A DNA stretch of 14,864 nt from an uncultured Flammeovirgaceae bacterium (GCA_946886805.1 CAMPJM010000035.1:1-14864); one strand, 5' to 3'. Positions 1 through 8,431 are shown, counted from the stretch's first letter. Numbers and translations are program-made. Notes: generated by a model from the letters alone, not told the origin.

Positions 1-39
1 CGGACGCTCGCGCCAGGGGCAACCAGAAGAGTTCGTTCT
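1..39. other. GC-rich left edge downstream of the DUF4249 gene
   Basis: These bases follow the stop codon of the DUF4249 gene. The first 30 bases are 21/30 G or C by hand count, far above the AT-rich surroundings. There is no room to see a gene, a tRNA or a complete hairpin. It may be the edge of another element outside the window, or a contig-end artefact. Confidence 0.3.
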
Positions 40-864
40 TTATTCCTCCTCAAGTATTATATAATCCGAATCAATAGAAAACGCACCAAAATATCCTAAG
101 GCACCATTGCTTATGTTTGTAATAGGATTTGATGGAGCCATGCCTCCACCATTGATCACCTCAACAAGTGTAGTGTAATAGTCATAGGTAGCTTCATCCA
201 GGTGGTGCAACTCAACATAAATTGAATCACCTGCTGACAATGCGGAATAAAACTCCCAATCTAACTGATTCCCCTCAACAAATTTATCATCAAGCAAATT
301 AAAGTTATTGTCCTCCACATCCTCGCCGTCTACGTCATTAAGATAAGGAGCACCATTTACGAACAAGTTCAATCGGAAATAATTCCTTTCTCCGGCCATA
401 TCTGTGAAGTAGGGAGTAACATAATACCCCTCATCATATAAAAGAGACTCCTCCTCAAATTTATAGGCTAATGAATCTATTTCTATTTCATTTGCAGGAA
501 TAGTACTCGAGGCGGTATAAGTTTTCCCTTCAAAATCTACCGTTAAATTATAGGTTCTTCCTAAAATGCCCTGCAAGGTATTTGTTTGATACACCCCTTT
601 CTCAACTTCTGTCAAAACATCCACATTGCCCTCATCATCAGTAATTTTTATATTCGCTCCCGTTCCTGCAGGAAAGGAATTTTTGTCATAAAAATCAGCG
701 GTTTTTTTGATGGTAACAGTATACGGCCCTGGCTGGTCTGTAATAATGCCTTCAATAACCACTTTTGGTTCTGTTGTCGCCAAATCCAATTCAATCACCT
801 CTTCGCAGGAGGTAATACCAACCAAAATCAGTAAATAGACAAAGCTTATTTTTATATTTTTCAT
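40..864 (-). CDS. DUF4249-family outer-membrane lipoprotein, partner of a TonB-dependent receptor
   Basis: This is a 274-residue protein with a lipoprotein signal: Lys3 and Lys5, a hydrophobic stretch at residues 6-19, and the lipobox ITSC, with Cys20 as the lipidated residue followed by EE. The mature part begins with an acidic segment and a stretch typical of DUF4249 (VVIEGIITDQPGPYTVTI), then beta-rich sequence without membrane segments. Family knowledge: DUF4249 proteins are encoded next to TonB-dependent receptors in Bacteroidota and are presumed surface or periplasmic accessory lipoproteins; no biochemical function is established. Its ATG is separated from the receptor's stop codon by one base, so the two are almost certainly co-transcribed and translationally coupled, with the receptor first. 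The substrate cannot be read from the sequence. The C-terminus ends in EEE just before the left edge and looks complete. Confidence 0.88.
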   Translation of the reverse strand: MKNIKISFVYLLILVGITSCEEVIELDLATTEPKVVIEGIITDQPGPYTVTIKKTADFYDKNSFPAGTGANIKITDDEGNVDVLTEVEKGVYQTNTLQGILGRTYNLTVDFEGKTYTASSTIPANEIEIDSLAYKFEEESLLYDEGYYVTPYFTDMAGERNYFRLNLFVNGAPYLNDVDGEDVEDNNFNLLDDKFVEGNQLDWEFYSALSAGDSIYVELHHLDEATYDYYTTLVEVINGGGMAPSNPITNISNGALGYFGAFSIDSDYIILEEE

Positions 865-865
865 T

Positions 866-3220
866 TTACTTAAATTTAAAATTATAGGTAATAGAAGGCA
901 AGATGCTGAAAAGGGAAACTTTTACGGCTTCAGTCATTGAAGGATCGCCAGCAACTTCTCTGAAGGAGATGCTATAAGCATTCTTTCTCGCATAGGCATT
1001 GTAGACTGAAAAGTTAATGCTTGACTCAAAGTTGGGTCTTTTCTTCAATATTTTTGTCGCACCCAAGTCTAGCCTATGATAATCAGGCATTCTTGAGCCA
1101 TTTCTGTTGCTGTAGAGATTGATGATTTCACCGTCCACTTCGTACTTCCCTACCGGATAGGTCACCGCATTTCCGGTGTTGTATACAAAAGAGGCTGACA
1201 AAGACCACTTGTCATTCAATTCGTAAATCCCTACCACGGCAATATCGTGCGTCCGGTCATGGCTGGCCGGATATATTTCTCCCTGATCTATCCCATCAAA
1301 CTTCCGCTCGGTCTTTGACCAGGTATAGCTTATCCATCCGGTCAGATCCCCGGTGTTCTTTTTGAGGTAAAACTCAGCCCCGTATGACCAGCCCTTTCCA
1401 AACAGCAACTGAGACTCAACATTTTCATTAAAGATAATTTCTGCACCCGTTTTGTAGTCTATCTGATTCTGCATGTCCTTGTAATACACCTCCACGGAAC
1501 CTTCTATAGCATTGTCATTGAAATTTCTGAAATACCCGAGCGCATATTGATCGGCATACTGTGGCTTCACATTATTGCTGCTGGGAATCCACAAGTCTAT
1601 TGGTGTGCCTGACGTGGAATTGGATAATAGATGAAGGTATTGTCTGTTCCTGCCAAAGGAGGTTTTTAAGGAACTGGTTTCGTCCAAAAGGTAGGTCACT
1701 CCCAGCCTGGGTTCTATTCCTCCATAGGTTTTTACAATTTCGCCACTACCGTAGGTTTCGGCTGTTGCAATATCTCCATCTTCATCATACGTGTATATCT
1801 CCCCAGGTCCCATTTGTGAAAAAACTGAGTAGCGCAAGCCATAATTAAGCTTCAACTTCTCCGAAACCTCCATATCATCAGAGATATAAGCGGCTCCTTC
1901 CCACGCATATTTTTTTTGCAATTCCATATCGTTTACATTCGATGCGGCACCTGTAGAGATTTCACCCGGAACGAAGGAATGGTGGATTATATTAAACCCG
2001 AACTTGAGGGTATTTCTGGGATTTATATAGTATTCAAAATCTTCTTTCAAACTAAAATCCTGTATCGCCGAGGTGATGGTAAAACCTTCGCTATCTTCTT
2101 CGCCCCCTCCTATTTCTACTTTATAGTTATAGTCGCTAAATAACAAGGTAGAATTAAGAAACAACCTGTCATTAAAAAGATGGTTCCAACGCAAAGTAGC
2201 AGTAGTATTTCCCCAGTCAAAACCAAAAAGGTCGCTGAAGCCAAACTTATCCCTTCCAAAGTATCCCGACAGAAATACCTGATCCTTGTCACCTATCTTA
2301 TAGTTTGCTTTTGCATTTAAGTCATAGAAATACAAAATCGACTCCTGTAGGTCTTCATTTGATGACAGCTTCAAAAAAACATCGGCATAGGTTCTTCTAC
2401 CTGAAACTATAAACGAACCTTTGTCCTTCACAAATGGCGCTTCCACTGTTAATCTTGAAGCTATCAAGCCTATTCCGCCGGATGCATTAAATTCTTTATA
2501 ATTCCCATCATTCATTTTGATGTCCAGGACTGAGGAAGCCCTCCCTCCAAATTCAGCTGGTATGTGACCCTTGTAAATCGTAAGGTCTTTAATAGCGTCT
2601 GCATTAAATACTGAGAAGAAGCCGAGCAAATGAGAAGCATTATAAACCGGTGCTTCGTCAAGCAAAATCAGGTTTTGATCTGCGCCTCCACCTCTCACAT
2701 AAAAGCCTCCTCCTCCTTCCGAAGATTTGATCCCTGGTAGCAACTGCAAGGTTTTGATCACATCTTTCTCTCCAAAGATTACAGGAATCTTTGCAATGTC
2801 CTGCATTTCCAATTTGTTTACACTCATTTGTGTTGATCGGACGTTCTGATCCGGCCGCTCACTTTGTACCACCACCTCCTCCAATCTGGTTGACTGAGGT
2901 TCCAGCTCAAGATCGATTTTCAGACTTCGATCGAGTGTTATTGCTTGAGTATAGGTTTCATAGCCTACGTAGCTGATCGTTAGATTGTAGTTTCCTTCAG
3001 GAATAGTGATGGAATAAAACCCATAGACGTTTGTCGCACTTCCGGTTCCCAGTTCATCTACCTGAACTGTGGCTCCGATTAATGCTTCACCGTTGGTCGC
3101 ATCGGTAAGGTTTCCACTAATGGTATATTTTTCCTGAGCTTGAAGGTTGAAAAAAAGGCATAAAAACGAAAAGAATAAGCTAAAAGTAGCCTTTGAAGGC
3201 TTGATTGAACAAAAAAGCAT
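866..3220 (-). CDS. TonB-dependent outer-membrane receptor with carboxypeptidase-regulatory-like N-terminal domain
   Basis: From the chosen start this is a 784-residue receptor. Residues 1-29 are a signal peptide (basic start, FSLFFSFLCLFFNLQAQ, probable cleavage after LQA). Residues about 32-108 are a carboxypeptidase-D-regulatory-like domain (ISGNLTDATNGEALIGATV, SYVGYETYTQ). Residues about 115-240 are the plug, with the markers YVRGGGADQN, LLDEAPVYN and GHIPAEFGGRASS. The rest is a beta-barrel with regularly spaced aromatic strands, ending in TYNFKFK. The same frame is open to an ATG at 3313, but those extra 31 residues would bury the signal peptide and cover AT-rich inverted repeats, so the start at 3220 is preferred. 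In family terms it would import an unknown ligand using TonB/ExbBD energy. It is the first gene of a two-gene unit with the DUF4249 lipoprotein. No SusD-type partner is present, so a polysaccharide-utilisation role is not supported. Confidence 0.93.
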   Translation of the reverse strand: MLFCSIKPSKATFSLFFSFLCLFFNLQAQEKYTISGNLTDATNGEALIGATVQVDELGTGSATNVYGFYSITIPEGNYNLTISYVGYETYTQAITLDRSLKIDLELEPQSTRLEEVVVQSERPDQNVRSTQMSVNKLEMQDIAKIPVIFGEKDVIKTLQLLPGIKSSEGGGGFYVRGGGADQNLILLDEAPVYNASHLLGFFSVFNADAIKDLTIYKGHIPAEFGGRASSVLDIKMNDGNYKEFNASGGIGLIASRLTVEAPFVKDKGSFIVSGRRTYADVFLKLSSNEDLQESILYFYDLNAKANYKIGDKDQVFLSGYFGRDKFGFSDLFGFDWGNTTATLRWNHLFNDRLFLNSTLLFSDYNYKVEIGGGEEDSEGFTITSAIQDFSLKEDFEYYINPRNTLKFGFNIIHHSFVPGEISTGAASNVNDMELQKKYAWEGAAYISDDMEVSEKLKLNYGLRYSVFSQMGPGEIYTYDEDGDIATAETYGSGEIVKTYGGIEPRLGVTYLLDETSSLKTSFGRNRQYLHLLSNSTSGTPIDLWIPSSNNVKPQYADQYALGYFRNFNDNAIEGSVEVYYKDMQNQIDYKTGAEIIFNENVESQLLFGKGWSYGAEFYLKKNTGDLTGWISYTWSKTERKFDGIDQGEIYPASHDRTHDIAVVGIYELNDKWSLSASFVYNTGNAVTYPVGKYEVDGEIINLYSNRNGSRMPDYHRLDLGATKILKKRPNFESSINFSVYNAYARKNAYSISFREVAGDPSMTEAVKVSLFSILPSITYNFKFK

Positions 3221-3253
3221 GTTATTGATGTAATTAAAAGATGTATTTTGTTT

Positions 3254-3305
3254 TTTGCAAAGATCTTTAAATAAATATTTGAAAAACAATTTATTTATTT
3301 GCAAA
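3254..3305 (-). promoter_or_regulatory. Putative control region of the receptor gene with paired TTTGCAAA palindromes
   Basis: Two copies of the perfect palindrome TTTGCAAA lie at 3254-3261 and 3298-3305, 44 bp apart centre to centre, about four helical turns. Between them is an imperfect AT-rich dyad (AAATAAAT against ATTTATTT). Read on the minus strand, the gene-proximal copy is part of GATCTTTG, which differs from the Bacteroidota -7 consensus TAnnTTTG only in its first base, and a TTG stands 21 bases upstream. This would put transcription start about 30 nt before the receptor ATG at 3220. The promoter reading and any operator role are inferences from pattern alone. Confidence 0.4.
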
Positions 3306-3358
3306 GCTGACATTTGATAATATTATTATAAACGAAAATTACAATAGAAGTAAATTTG

Positions 3359-4597
3359 TCATGTAAGTGGTTTATTGGTGGGATGAATCTTTGTTTCGAT
3401 TTTTATTGTTTCCTGTAAGGTTCTGTGAACCGGACACCTGTTTGCAATTTCAAGCATTCTTTCTTTCTGCTTTTCATCGAGATCGCCTTCAAGTTGGATT
3501 ATCCTTTCAAACCTGCTGATTTTAGCAGATGAATCTTTGCTATTTTTGATATCTTTTAAATGAATTTTATCATGATTAAGAAAAACAGTGACCTCTTTTA
3601 AAGGCCAATTTTTCCGATCTGCATACATCCTTAAGGTCATGGCAGTACAAGAGCCAAGGGAAGCCATAAGTAAGTCATACGGGTTGGGACCTAAATTATC
3701 CCCGCCCAAAGCTTCAGGCTCATCTGCAATTAAGTGGTGAGTAGGAGTTTTGACTTCCGTGGTATATCCTTTTCCACTCAACCTCACCCTGACTTCATGC
3801 CCTTCGATATCATTTGCCACTTTTATCCTCTCTTCATCAACCAAATATCGGGCGCTCCAGGCAGCAATTATATTCCCAACATATTGACTATCATTTTTGT
3901 CACTTACCAAGTGGTCTGAGCCGTCTATTGAAATAAAACTTTTGGGGTGATGAGCTGCTTCATAAAGTTCCCTGGCATTTGAAATATCAACTATTAAATC
4001 CTGCGGGGAATGAACAAATAAAAACGATTTCCGCAGGTTTTTCAGTAGTTCTCCGATGCTTTCTTTTTCCAGACTTTCAAGAAACTCTTTCTTTATGGTA
4101 AACTCCCTTCCGCCAATATTGACGGTAGCACTTCCCTTCTTTTTTATTTCTGCTATACTTTCTTTAAAAATATGGAGCACATGATTTGGTTCTGCGGGGG
4201 AATTTATGGTGACCACAGCTTTTACAGACTCCAGCTTTGCAGAAGCATACAAGACAGCAGTCCCACCTAAGGAATGACCGATTAAAAGCGAAGGGGCTTC
4301 ATATTCCCGTTCAAGAAATTCGGCAGCACTTAGTAAATCCTCTATGTTAGATGAAAATTGCGTATCTTCAAATTCGCCCTCGCTTTGCCCCAGGCCAGTA
4401 AAATCGAAGCTTAAAACCCCAACTCCCAGATTGGCTAGTGTGCGGCTAATGTTATTTACCGCCTGAAAATTCTTGGAACAAGTAAAGCAATGAGCAAAAA
4501 TGGCGTAAAAAAGCGGCGTTTTATCCAAAGGTATGACCAGGTTTGCCGCTAATTGTATCCCTTCCTTATTTTTAAAAAACAAACGCTGATTTTTCAT
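3359..4597 (-). CDS. Bifunctional alpha/beta-hydrolase and OsmC-family fusion protein
   Basis: This is a 412-residue cytoplasmic protein of two fused domains. Residues 1 to about 255 form an alpha/beta-hydrolase with the nucleophile elbow GHSLGG (Ser109), an acid at Asp200 in HSPQDLIV and a histidine at His229 in GSDHLV; together they could form a complete triad. Residues about 265-405 are an OsmC/Ohr-like domain with two cysteines in the expected places, Cys317 in SLGSCTAMT and Cys388 in ANRCPVHRT, so a thiol peroxidase site looks intact. OsmC proteins reduce organic hydroperoxides; the hydrolase may release or cleave an acylated or oxidised substrate, which is inference. This fusion is known in many bacteria. 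The gene stands apart: a terminator of the upstream operon lies before it and the receptor control region after it. No signal peptide or membrane segment is visible. The start ATG at 4597 gives the expected beginning of the hydrolase fold. Confidence 0.92.
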   Translation of the reverse strand: MKNQRLFFKNKEGIQLAANLVIPLDKTPLFYAIFAHCFTCSKNFQAVNNISRTLANLGVGVLSFDFTGLGQSEGEFEDTQFSSNIEDLLSAAEFLEREYEAPSLLIGHSLGGTAVLYASAKLESVKAVVTINSPAEPNHVLHIFKESIAEIKKKGSATVNIGGREFTIKKEFLESLEKESIGELLKNLRKSFLFVHSPQDLIVDISNARELYEAAHHPKSFISIDGSDHLVSDKNDSQYVGNIIAAWSARYLVDEERIKVANDIEGHEVRVRLSGKGYTTEVKTPTHHLIADEPEALGGDNLGPNPYDLLMASLGSCTAMTLRMYADRKNWPLKEVTVFLNHDKIHLKDIKNSKDSSAKISRFERIIQLEGDLDEKQKERMLEIANRCPVHRTLQETIKIETKIHPTNKPLT

Positions 4598-4668
4598 AGA
4601 AGAATAGATTCGGTTCTTAGCTTTAACCGTTTATGACAAAAAAGGATACATGGTTTTGCAGATAAAAC

Positions 4669-4685
4669 AAGCGATTTGAAAAATC
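4669..4685. repeat. Second copy of the terminator-stem motif
   Basis: The 17 bases from 4669 match 4733-4749 at 16 of 17 positions (AAGCGATTT, one variable base, then AAAAATC). This copy keeps only a 5-bp stem (GATTT/AAATC) and has no uninterrupted T run on the minus strand, so it looks like a degenerate duplicate of the terminator 64 bp away rather than a working terminator. Confidence 0.45.
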
Positions 4686-4728
4686 ATTGTTATAAAGGGC
4701 CTAATCTAAACAAGCAGACTGCTTCAGT

Positions 4729-4752
4729 AAAAAAGCGATTTAAAAAATCGCT
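4729..4752 (-). terminator. Intrinsic terminator of the glycosyltransferase operon
   Basis: A perfect 8-bp inverted repeat (AGCGATTT, 3-base loop, AAATCGCT) at 4734-4752 is followed on the minus strand by six T residues, the usual form of a Rho-independent terminator. It lies about 72-95 nt beyond the stop codon of the GT-C gene. A further small hairpin with 6-bp arms (AAGCAG/CTGCTT) lies at 4712-4724, and another with 5-bp arms overlaps the GT-C stop codon (TCAAC/GTTGA, 4824-4840). Confidence 0.75.
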
Positions 4753-4823
4753 CTCCTGGCTACTCCGTGAAATTCGCCCTTTCATGTTGAAAATTCCCGT
4801 AACTATGAAGTGCCAAACCTTAA

Positions 4824-6164
4824 TCAACGCAGACTGTTGAACTTTAGCTTTTTAATAGATCTTCGGTGATCATAGAAAACCACAGCTAAAAGACCGAGGT
4901 ACTCCATAAATAACAGCAAGGTAGATTCTGTATAAGCTGATGTTCTATAAGTAAAATAAGATAGAAAAATTAGGTAAGACCAGGCTGTAAAATAGTTTTT
5001 GTTGGTTAAGATTGATACACCAAGACCAACAATTAAATACCATGGATGCACCACGGTGTTCAATAGGTAAAATATCAAATACGAAAACACAATTCCTTCT
5101 ATCAACTTCTGAACAGAGGGATCTTTAAGCTTCCAAAAGCTGCTTAAAATAACGAAAACTGTCAAAACAGACAGCAACGGCCCCAGAACCCTAACGGGAT
5201 TGTTGTGAAAAAACAGTATCCCAATATGTCTAAATACATAATACACAGAAGCATTGAACTCAAACACGCCATGGTACAAACGGATGCTTTGCAGGAATTG
5301 GCTCATCGACCCATATAATACTATCGGGAAAAAGAACAATACCACTACCAGTCCGGCTATTGAAGCAAACCGAAGGATCCAAGGCTTTCTCAAATAGGAA
5401 TAAAATGCCGGAAACAGAATAACAGGCGTGATTTTAACAGCTATTGAAAGCCCAAAAAAGGCTCCTGATAAGAGATCTTTATTTTTGGCAAGACAGTACA
5501 ACGTTATGAGCAGAAATAACAGCATCATTCCTTCAAAATGTAGATTACCTGTTATTTCTATCAACACTAAAGGATTTAAGGCATAAAGAAATATTTTGCT
5601 CGGTGACAATCTCAACTTCTGCAATAGTAAAAAAAGGAAAACGATCGTGAGCATTTCCAAAGCAACTAAAACCGCCCGGATAATGATAATATTCCAGAAT
5701 ACTGAATCACCACCAATGGTAGCTGCAGCAGCAAAAACTGCCTGGTTTGTAATGGGGTAGATACTATAATAGTCGGGAGAATTTAACCTTTCGAATAAGC
5801 TGTTAAAAAACGGCAATTCTTCCTGCGGCAAATTATCCAAAATCTCGGTGGGAGTATATTTATATGGGTCAATTTGATTTGTAACCAAATGTCCGTCCCA
5901 TATAAATCTATTATAATCATCGGATAGCTGGGGAACGGCTCCGATCAAAACGACACGACTTAGCAATGAAATAAAAAGGACATTCTTCAGGTTTATCCAT
6001 TTCTCATCAAATAACTTATAAATTGCTAAATGAGCTGCAAATAAAAATGTATAAAGACAAAAGGTTAAATAAAACGAAGTTCGGGGAACATGGTAACCTA
6101 AAAAATACAGCGCAATATTGAACAGAAAGAGGAGTATTATCGCAATCTGTTTCTTCTTTTTCAT
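4824..6164 (-). CDS. GT-C fold polytopic membrane glycosyltransferase (mannosyltransferase-like)
   Basis: This is a 446-residue integral membrane protein with roughly ten or more hydrophobic spans (for example 7-23, 30-50, 60-78, 150-185, 213-228, 265-287 and 330-347). The first large loop after the third span holds LSDDYNRFIWDGHLVTNQIDPYKY; the acidic pair Asp82-Asp83 is where GT-C enzymes carry their catalytic acidic motif. This matches bacterial polyprenyl-phosphate-sugar-dependent mannosyltransferase-like (GT87/DUF2029-type) proteins. Such enzymes use a lipid-linked sugar on the outer face of the cytoplasmic membrane. The gene lies 24 bp downstream of the GT2 predicted to make such a donor and is the last gene before the operon terminator, which fits a donor-maker and donor-user pair. 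The C-terminus is basic (RRSIKKLKF), as expected for a cytoplasmic end. The acceptor and the actual sugar are unknown. Confidence 0.82.
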   Translation of the reverse strand: MKKKKQIAIILLFLFNIALYFLGYHVPRTSFYLTFCLYTFLFAAHLAIYKLFDEKWINLKNVLFISLLSRVVLIGAVPQLSDDYNRFIWDGHLVTNQIDPYKYTPTEILDNLPQEELPFFNSLFERLNSPDYYSIYPITNQAVFAAAATIGGDSVFWNIIIIRAVLVALEMLTIVFLFLLLQKLRLSPSKIFLYALNPLVLIEITGNLHFEGMMLLFLLITLYCLAKNKDLLSGAFFGLSIAVKITPVILFPAFYSYLRKPWILRFASIAGLVVVLFFFPIVLYGSMSQFLQSIRLYHGVFEFNASVYYVFRHIGILFFHNNPVRVLGPLLSVLTVFVILSSFWKLKDPSVQKLIEGIVFSYLIFYLLNTVVHPWYLIVGLGVSILTNKNYFTAWSYLIFLSYFTYRTSAYTESTLLLFMEYLGLLAVVFYDHRRSIKKLKFNSLR

Positions 6165-6188
6165 GCTAATTTTCTCTTTAACAACAGG

Positions 6189-6896
6189 CTATAGATACTT
6201 AAAAACTGCTCCAATAATTTTATAACCAGCCATTAAAGTCCCTTTTACTGTACCACTTATTTTGGAAACACCTATCCTTTTTTTATAATTAACGGGCAAT
6301 TCTGCAATTTTTAATCTCTTCTTCACCGCTTTAATCTGCATCTCTATGGTCCATCCAAAGGTTTTATCCTCCATCTCCAAAGCTAATAGTTTTTCCCATC
6401 GAATAGCGCGAAAAGGCCCTAGGTCGGTGTAAGCATGAGCATAAAACACTTTAATCAACCGTGTTGCGAGCCAATTTCCAAAAATCTGTGGAAAAGTCAT
6501 AGAACCCGTCTCCCTGTTTCCTAAAGCCCTTGACCCAATGACCAAATCAGCCTTACCGGCTAATATCGGCTTTATAAGTGCCGTTAATTCCTGAGGATAA
6601 TCACTGTAATCAGCATCTAGAAACACTACGATTTCAGGTGGCAGTGCATTTTGTTTTACTAATTCCATTCCCTTAAGGCAAGCTCGACCATAGCCCGGAA
6701 CAGGCTCGTCAACAACCAAAGCACCGGATTTAAGCGCAATCTGATAGGTCTTGTCCGAGGAATTATTATTAACCACTATAATGTTTCGGACAAATGTGGG
6801 AATCTCCTTTATGACAAGGTCTATTGAATTCTCTTCATTATAAGCCGGAATAATAACGTCTACAATGGCACCAGGAGTATCAAAAGGTTCGAGCAT
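6189..6896 (-). CDS. GT2 glycosyltransferase of the dolichyl/polyprenyl-phosphate sugar synthase type
   Basis: This is a 235-residue GT-A glycosyltransferase. It opens with VDVIIPAYNEENSI, followed by VVNNNSSDKT, and carries the DAD metal and nucleotide-sugar motif at residues 94-96 (VFLDADYSDYP). GSRALGNRETGS and a conserved FGWTIEMQIKAVKK segment also fit the DPM1/UDP-glucose:dolichyl-phosphate group. In this family the enzyme transfers a sugar from a nucleotide donor to a polyprenyl phosphate on the cytoplasmic face. No C-terminal membrane pair is present, so it would be peripheral or rely on a partner. It is 16 bp downstream of the cellulose-synthase-like gene and 24 bp upstream of the GT-C gene, so co-transcription is likely. 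The sugar and lipid specificity cannot be told from the sequence. Confidence 0.9.
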   Translation of the reverse strand: MLEPFDTPGAIVDVIIPAYNEENSIDLVIKEIPTFVRNIIVVNNNSSDKTYQIALKSGALVVDEPVPGYGRACLKGMELVKQNALPPEIVVFLDADYSDYPQELTALIKPILAGKADLVIGSRALGNRETGSMTFPQIFGNWLATRLIKVFYAHAYTDLGPFRAIRWEKLLALEMEDKTFGWTIEMQIKAVKKRLKIAELPVNYKKRIGVSKISGTVKGTLMAGYKIIGAVFKYL

Positions 6897-6912
6897 GAAG
6901 GGTAGTACGAAT

Positions 6913-8385
6913 TTATTTAGAAAAGGAATAAGATTTAAAAGAGGTATAGGCGACCAAACTGTAGCCGATCGCCAAGGCTATATGTAAGGATAACATTATT
7001 GAGACTTCATAAAAAAAACTAATGATGACGATAGTTATAAATAATAATGCCATAGCACCTTCTACATAAGTAACTGCCGGAATTTTACTATTCAAATACA
7101 AATTTCCTTTCAACCTCTTTTTGCCTTCCTTAAGATCGAATTTAGGTGTTCTTATAAAAGGCGTTTTTTTGCCTGATAAACCTTCCCAAACAGCAATGGA
7201 GTTATGCAGGGACAGACCCATAGAAACGGAAAGAAATAATGGTAAATGAACTAAAGCAGTTCCAATATTTCTTAACCTTCCTTTTTTTCCAAAAGCATTT
7301 GCCACCAAATAGACGATACTAATAATTACAAAACTAAACAAAAAGATGCCTGCCCATTGCAATATTCCTTCAGGCAATAAGCCTGAAAAGCTGCCTAACC
7401 AAATTGCTATGCTGGAAATGCTTATCATAAGTACTAAAATAAAAACGGTACTATTTAATAAATGGGCAAAGGCATGAATTTTAGTTTTTAAGGGCAAGTT
7501 TGAAAGCAAAATACCTTTCAGATGCTTTCTTGCACATTCAGCACCACCTTTGGTCCACCTGTATTGTTGAGATTTGAGGGCACTCATCACAGGCGGGAGT
7601 TCGGCGGGAGCTTCCACAAATGGTAAATACAAAAACTTCCATCCTACTTTTTGTGCTCTATAGCTAAGGTCCAGGTCTTCGGTTAGGGTGTCATCATTCC
7701 AGTTACCGGCCTGTAAAATTGCTTTCTTCCGCCATACGCCGGCTGTTCCATTAAAATTCATAAAGGCATTTTGCGCATTCCTCCCCACTTGCTCAACAAA
7801 GAAATGAGCATCAAGAGCAAAAGCCTGTAATCTTGTGAGGATTGAAAAATTTTTATTAATGTGGGTCCACCTGGTCTGCACCATACCGATTTTCTCATCA
7901 TCAAAGGATGGAATAGTAGCTTTTAAGAAATCAGGAGATGGCAAAAAATCGGCATCAAAAATAGCAATAAACTCACCACTTGCCACCGCTAAACCTTCTT
8001 TTAAAGCTCCGGCTTTAAATGCTGTTCTATTTGTTCTTTGAATATGCTGGAAATTTACCTCTGGATATTTAGTGATTGCCTGTTGAATAATTGAGGAGGT
8101 AATATCGGTACTGTCGTCCAGGAGCTGGAATTCCAGCTTATCTTTAGGATAATCCAATAATGCCATACAATTAATTAACCTCTCTGCCACATATTTTTCA
8201 TTGTATACAGGTAATTGCACGGTCACTTTGGGCCAATCCTTCTTTTCAACCATTGAAGATGCATTTTTACGATTGGACGCCATTAAAAAGTAAAACAACA
8301 AATTCGCCTGCACCAAACTATATAAAAGGATCAAACTCATGGCCGTGAAATAAATGGCTATGAAAAAGTATAAAAAAAAGATCAT
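6913..8385 (-). CDS. Cellulose-synthase-like processive GT2 membrane glycosyltransferase
   Basis: This 490-residue protein has one N-terminal membrane span (about 4-33), a cytoplasmic GT-A domain (about 50-290) and four or five C-terminal spans (about 306-332, 343-363, 376-392, 442-460 and 463-482). All hallmark motifs of processive beta-glycan synthases are present: LLDDST (Asp90-Asp91), FDADF (Asp144 and Asp146), TED (235-237) and QQYRW (273-277). It is shorter than bacterial cellulose synthase BcsA and lacks the PilZ c-di-GMP-binding domain. It therefore belongs with the cellulose synthase family proteins of the CsLA/glucomannan type, whose product is usually unassigned. No BcsB, BcsZ or BcsC partner is in the window, so a classical cellulose system is not supported. 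It follows the polyferredoxin gene after a 162-bp gap filled by heptameric repeats and precedes the polyprenyl-type GT2 by 16 bp. Its likely role is to build a beta-linked glycan or glycolipid at the cytoplasmic membrane. Confidence 0.9.
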   Translation of the reverse strand: MIFFLYFFIAIYFTAMSLILLYSLVQANLLFYFLMASNRKNASSMVEKKDWPKVTVQLPVYNEKYVAERLINCMALLDYPKDKLEFQLLDDSTDITSSIIQQAITKYPEVNFQHIQRTNRTAFKAGALKEGLAVASGEFIAIFDADFLPSPDFLKATIPSFDDEKIGMVQTRWTHINKNFSILTRLQAFALDAHFFVEQVGRNAQNAFMNFNGTAGVWRKKAILQAGNWNDDTLTEDLDLSYRAQKVGWKFLYLPFVEAPAELPPVMSALKSQQYRWTKGGAECARKHLKGILLSNLPLKTKIHAFAHLLNSTVFILVLMISISSIAIWLGSFSGLLPEGILQWAGIFLFSFVIISIVYLVANAFGKKGRLRNIGTALVHLPLFLSVSMGLSLHNSIAVWEGLSGKKTPFIRTPKFDLKEGKKRLKGNLYLNSKIPAVTYVEGAMALLFITIVIISFFYEVSIMLSLHIALAIGYSLVAYTSFKSYSFSK

Positions 8386-8395
8386 TTTTAGATGG

Positions 8396-8423
8396 TAGAT
8401 ATTAGACGTTAGATATTAGACGT
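8396..8423. repeat. Tandem repeat A: 14-bp unit, two perfect copies
   Basis: TAGATATTAGACGT occurs twice head to tail (8396-8409 and 8410-8423). Each unit is itself two related heptamers (TAGATAT and TAGACGT), so the basic period is 7. It ends 11 bp upstream of the start codon of the cellulose-synthase-like gene and would be part of its untranslated leader if transcription runs through from the redox genes. Confidence 0.9.
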
Positions 8424-8431
8424 AGACTTTA

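Noticed and set aside
3221..3313. N-terminal extension of the TonB-dependent receptor from the ATG at 3313
   Set aside because: It would put 31 mostly basic and polar residues before a normal signal peptide and translate an AT-rich palindromic control region; the ATG at 3220 gives a standard signal sequence.
4620..4636. LacI-type operator (TTTAACCGTTTA-like) upstream of the hydrolase/OsmC gene
   Set aside because: The dyad is imperfect, with about 4 of 5 bases matching per half, and no second copy was found near the LacI gene, so chance cannot be excluded.
6913..8385. Classical c-di-GMP-regulated cellulose synthase (BcsA)
   Set aside because: The catalytic motifs match the superfamily, but there is no PilZ domain, the protein is only 490 residues long, and no bcsB/bcsC/bcsZ neighbours are present.
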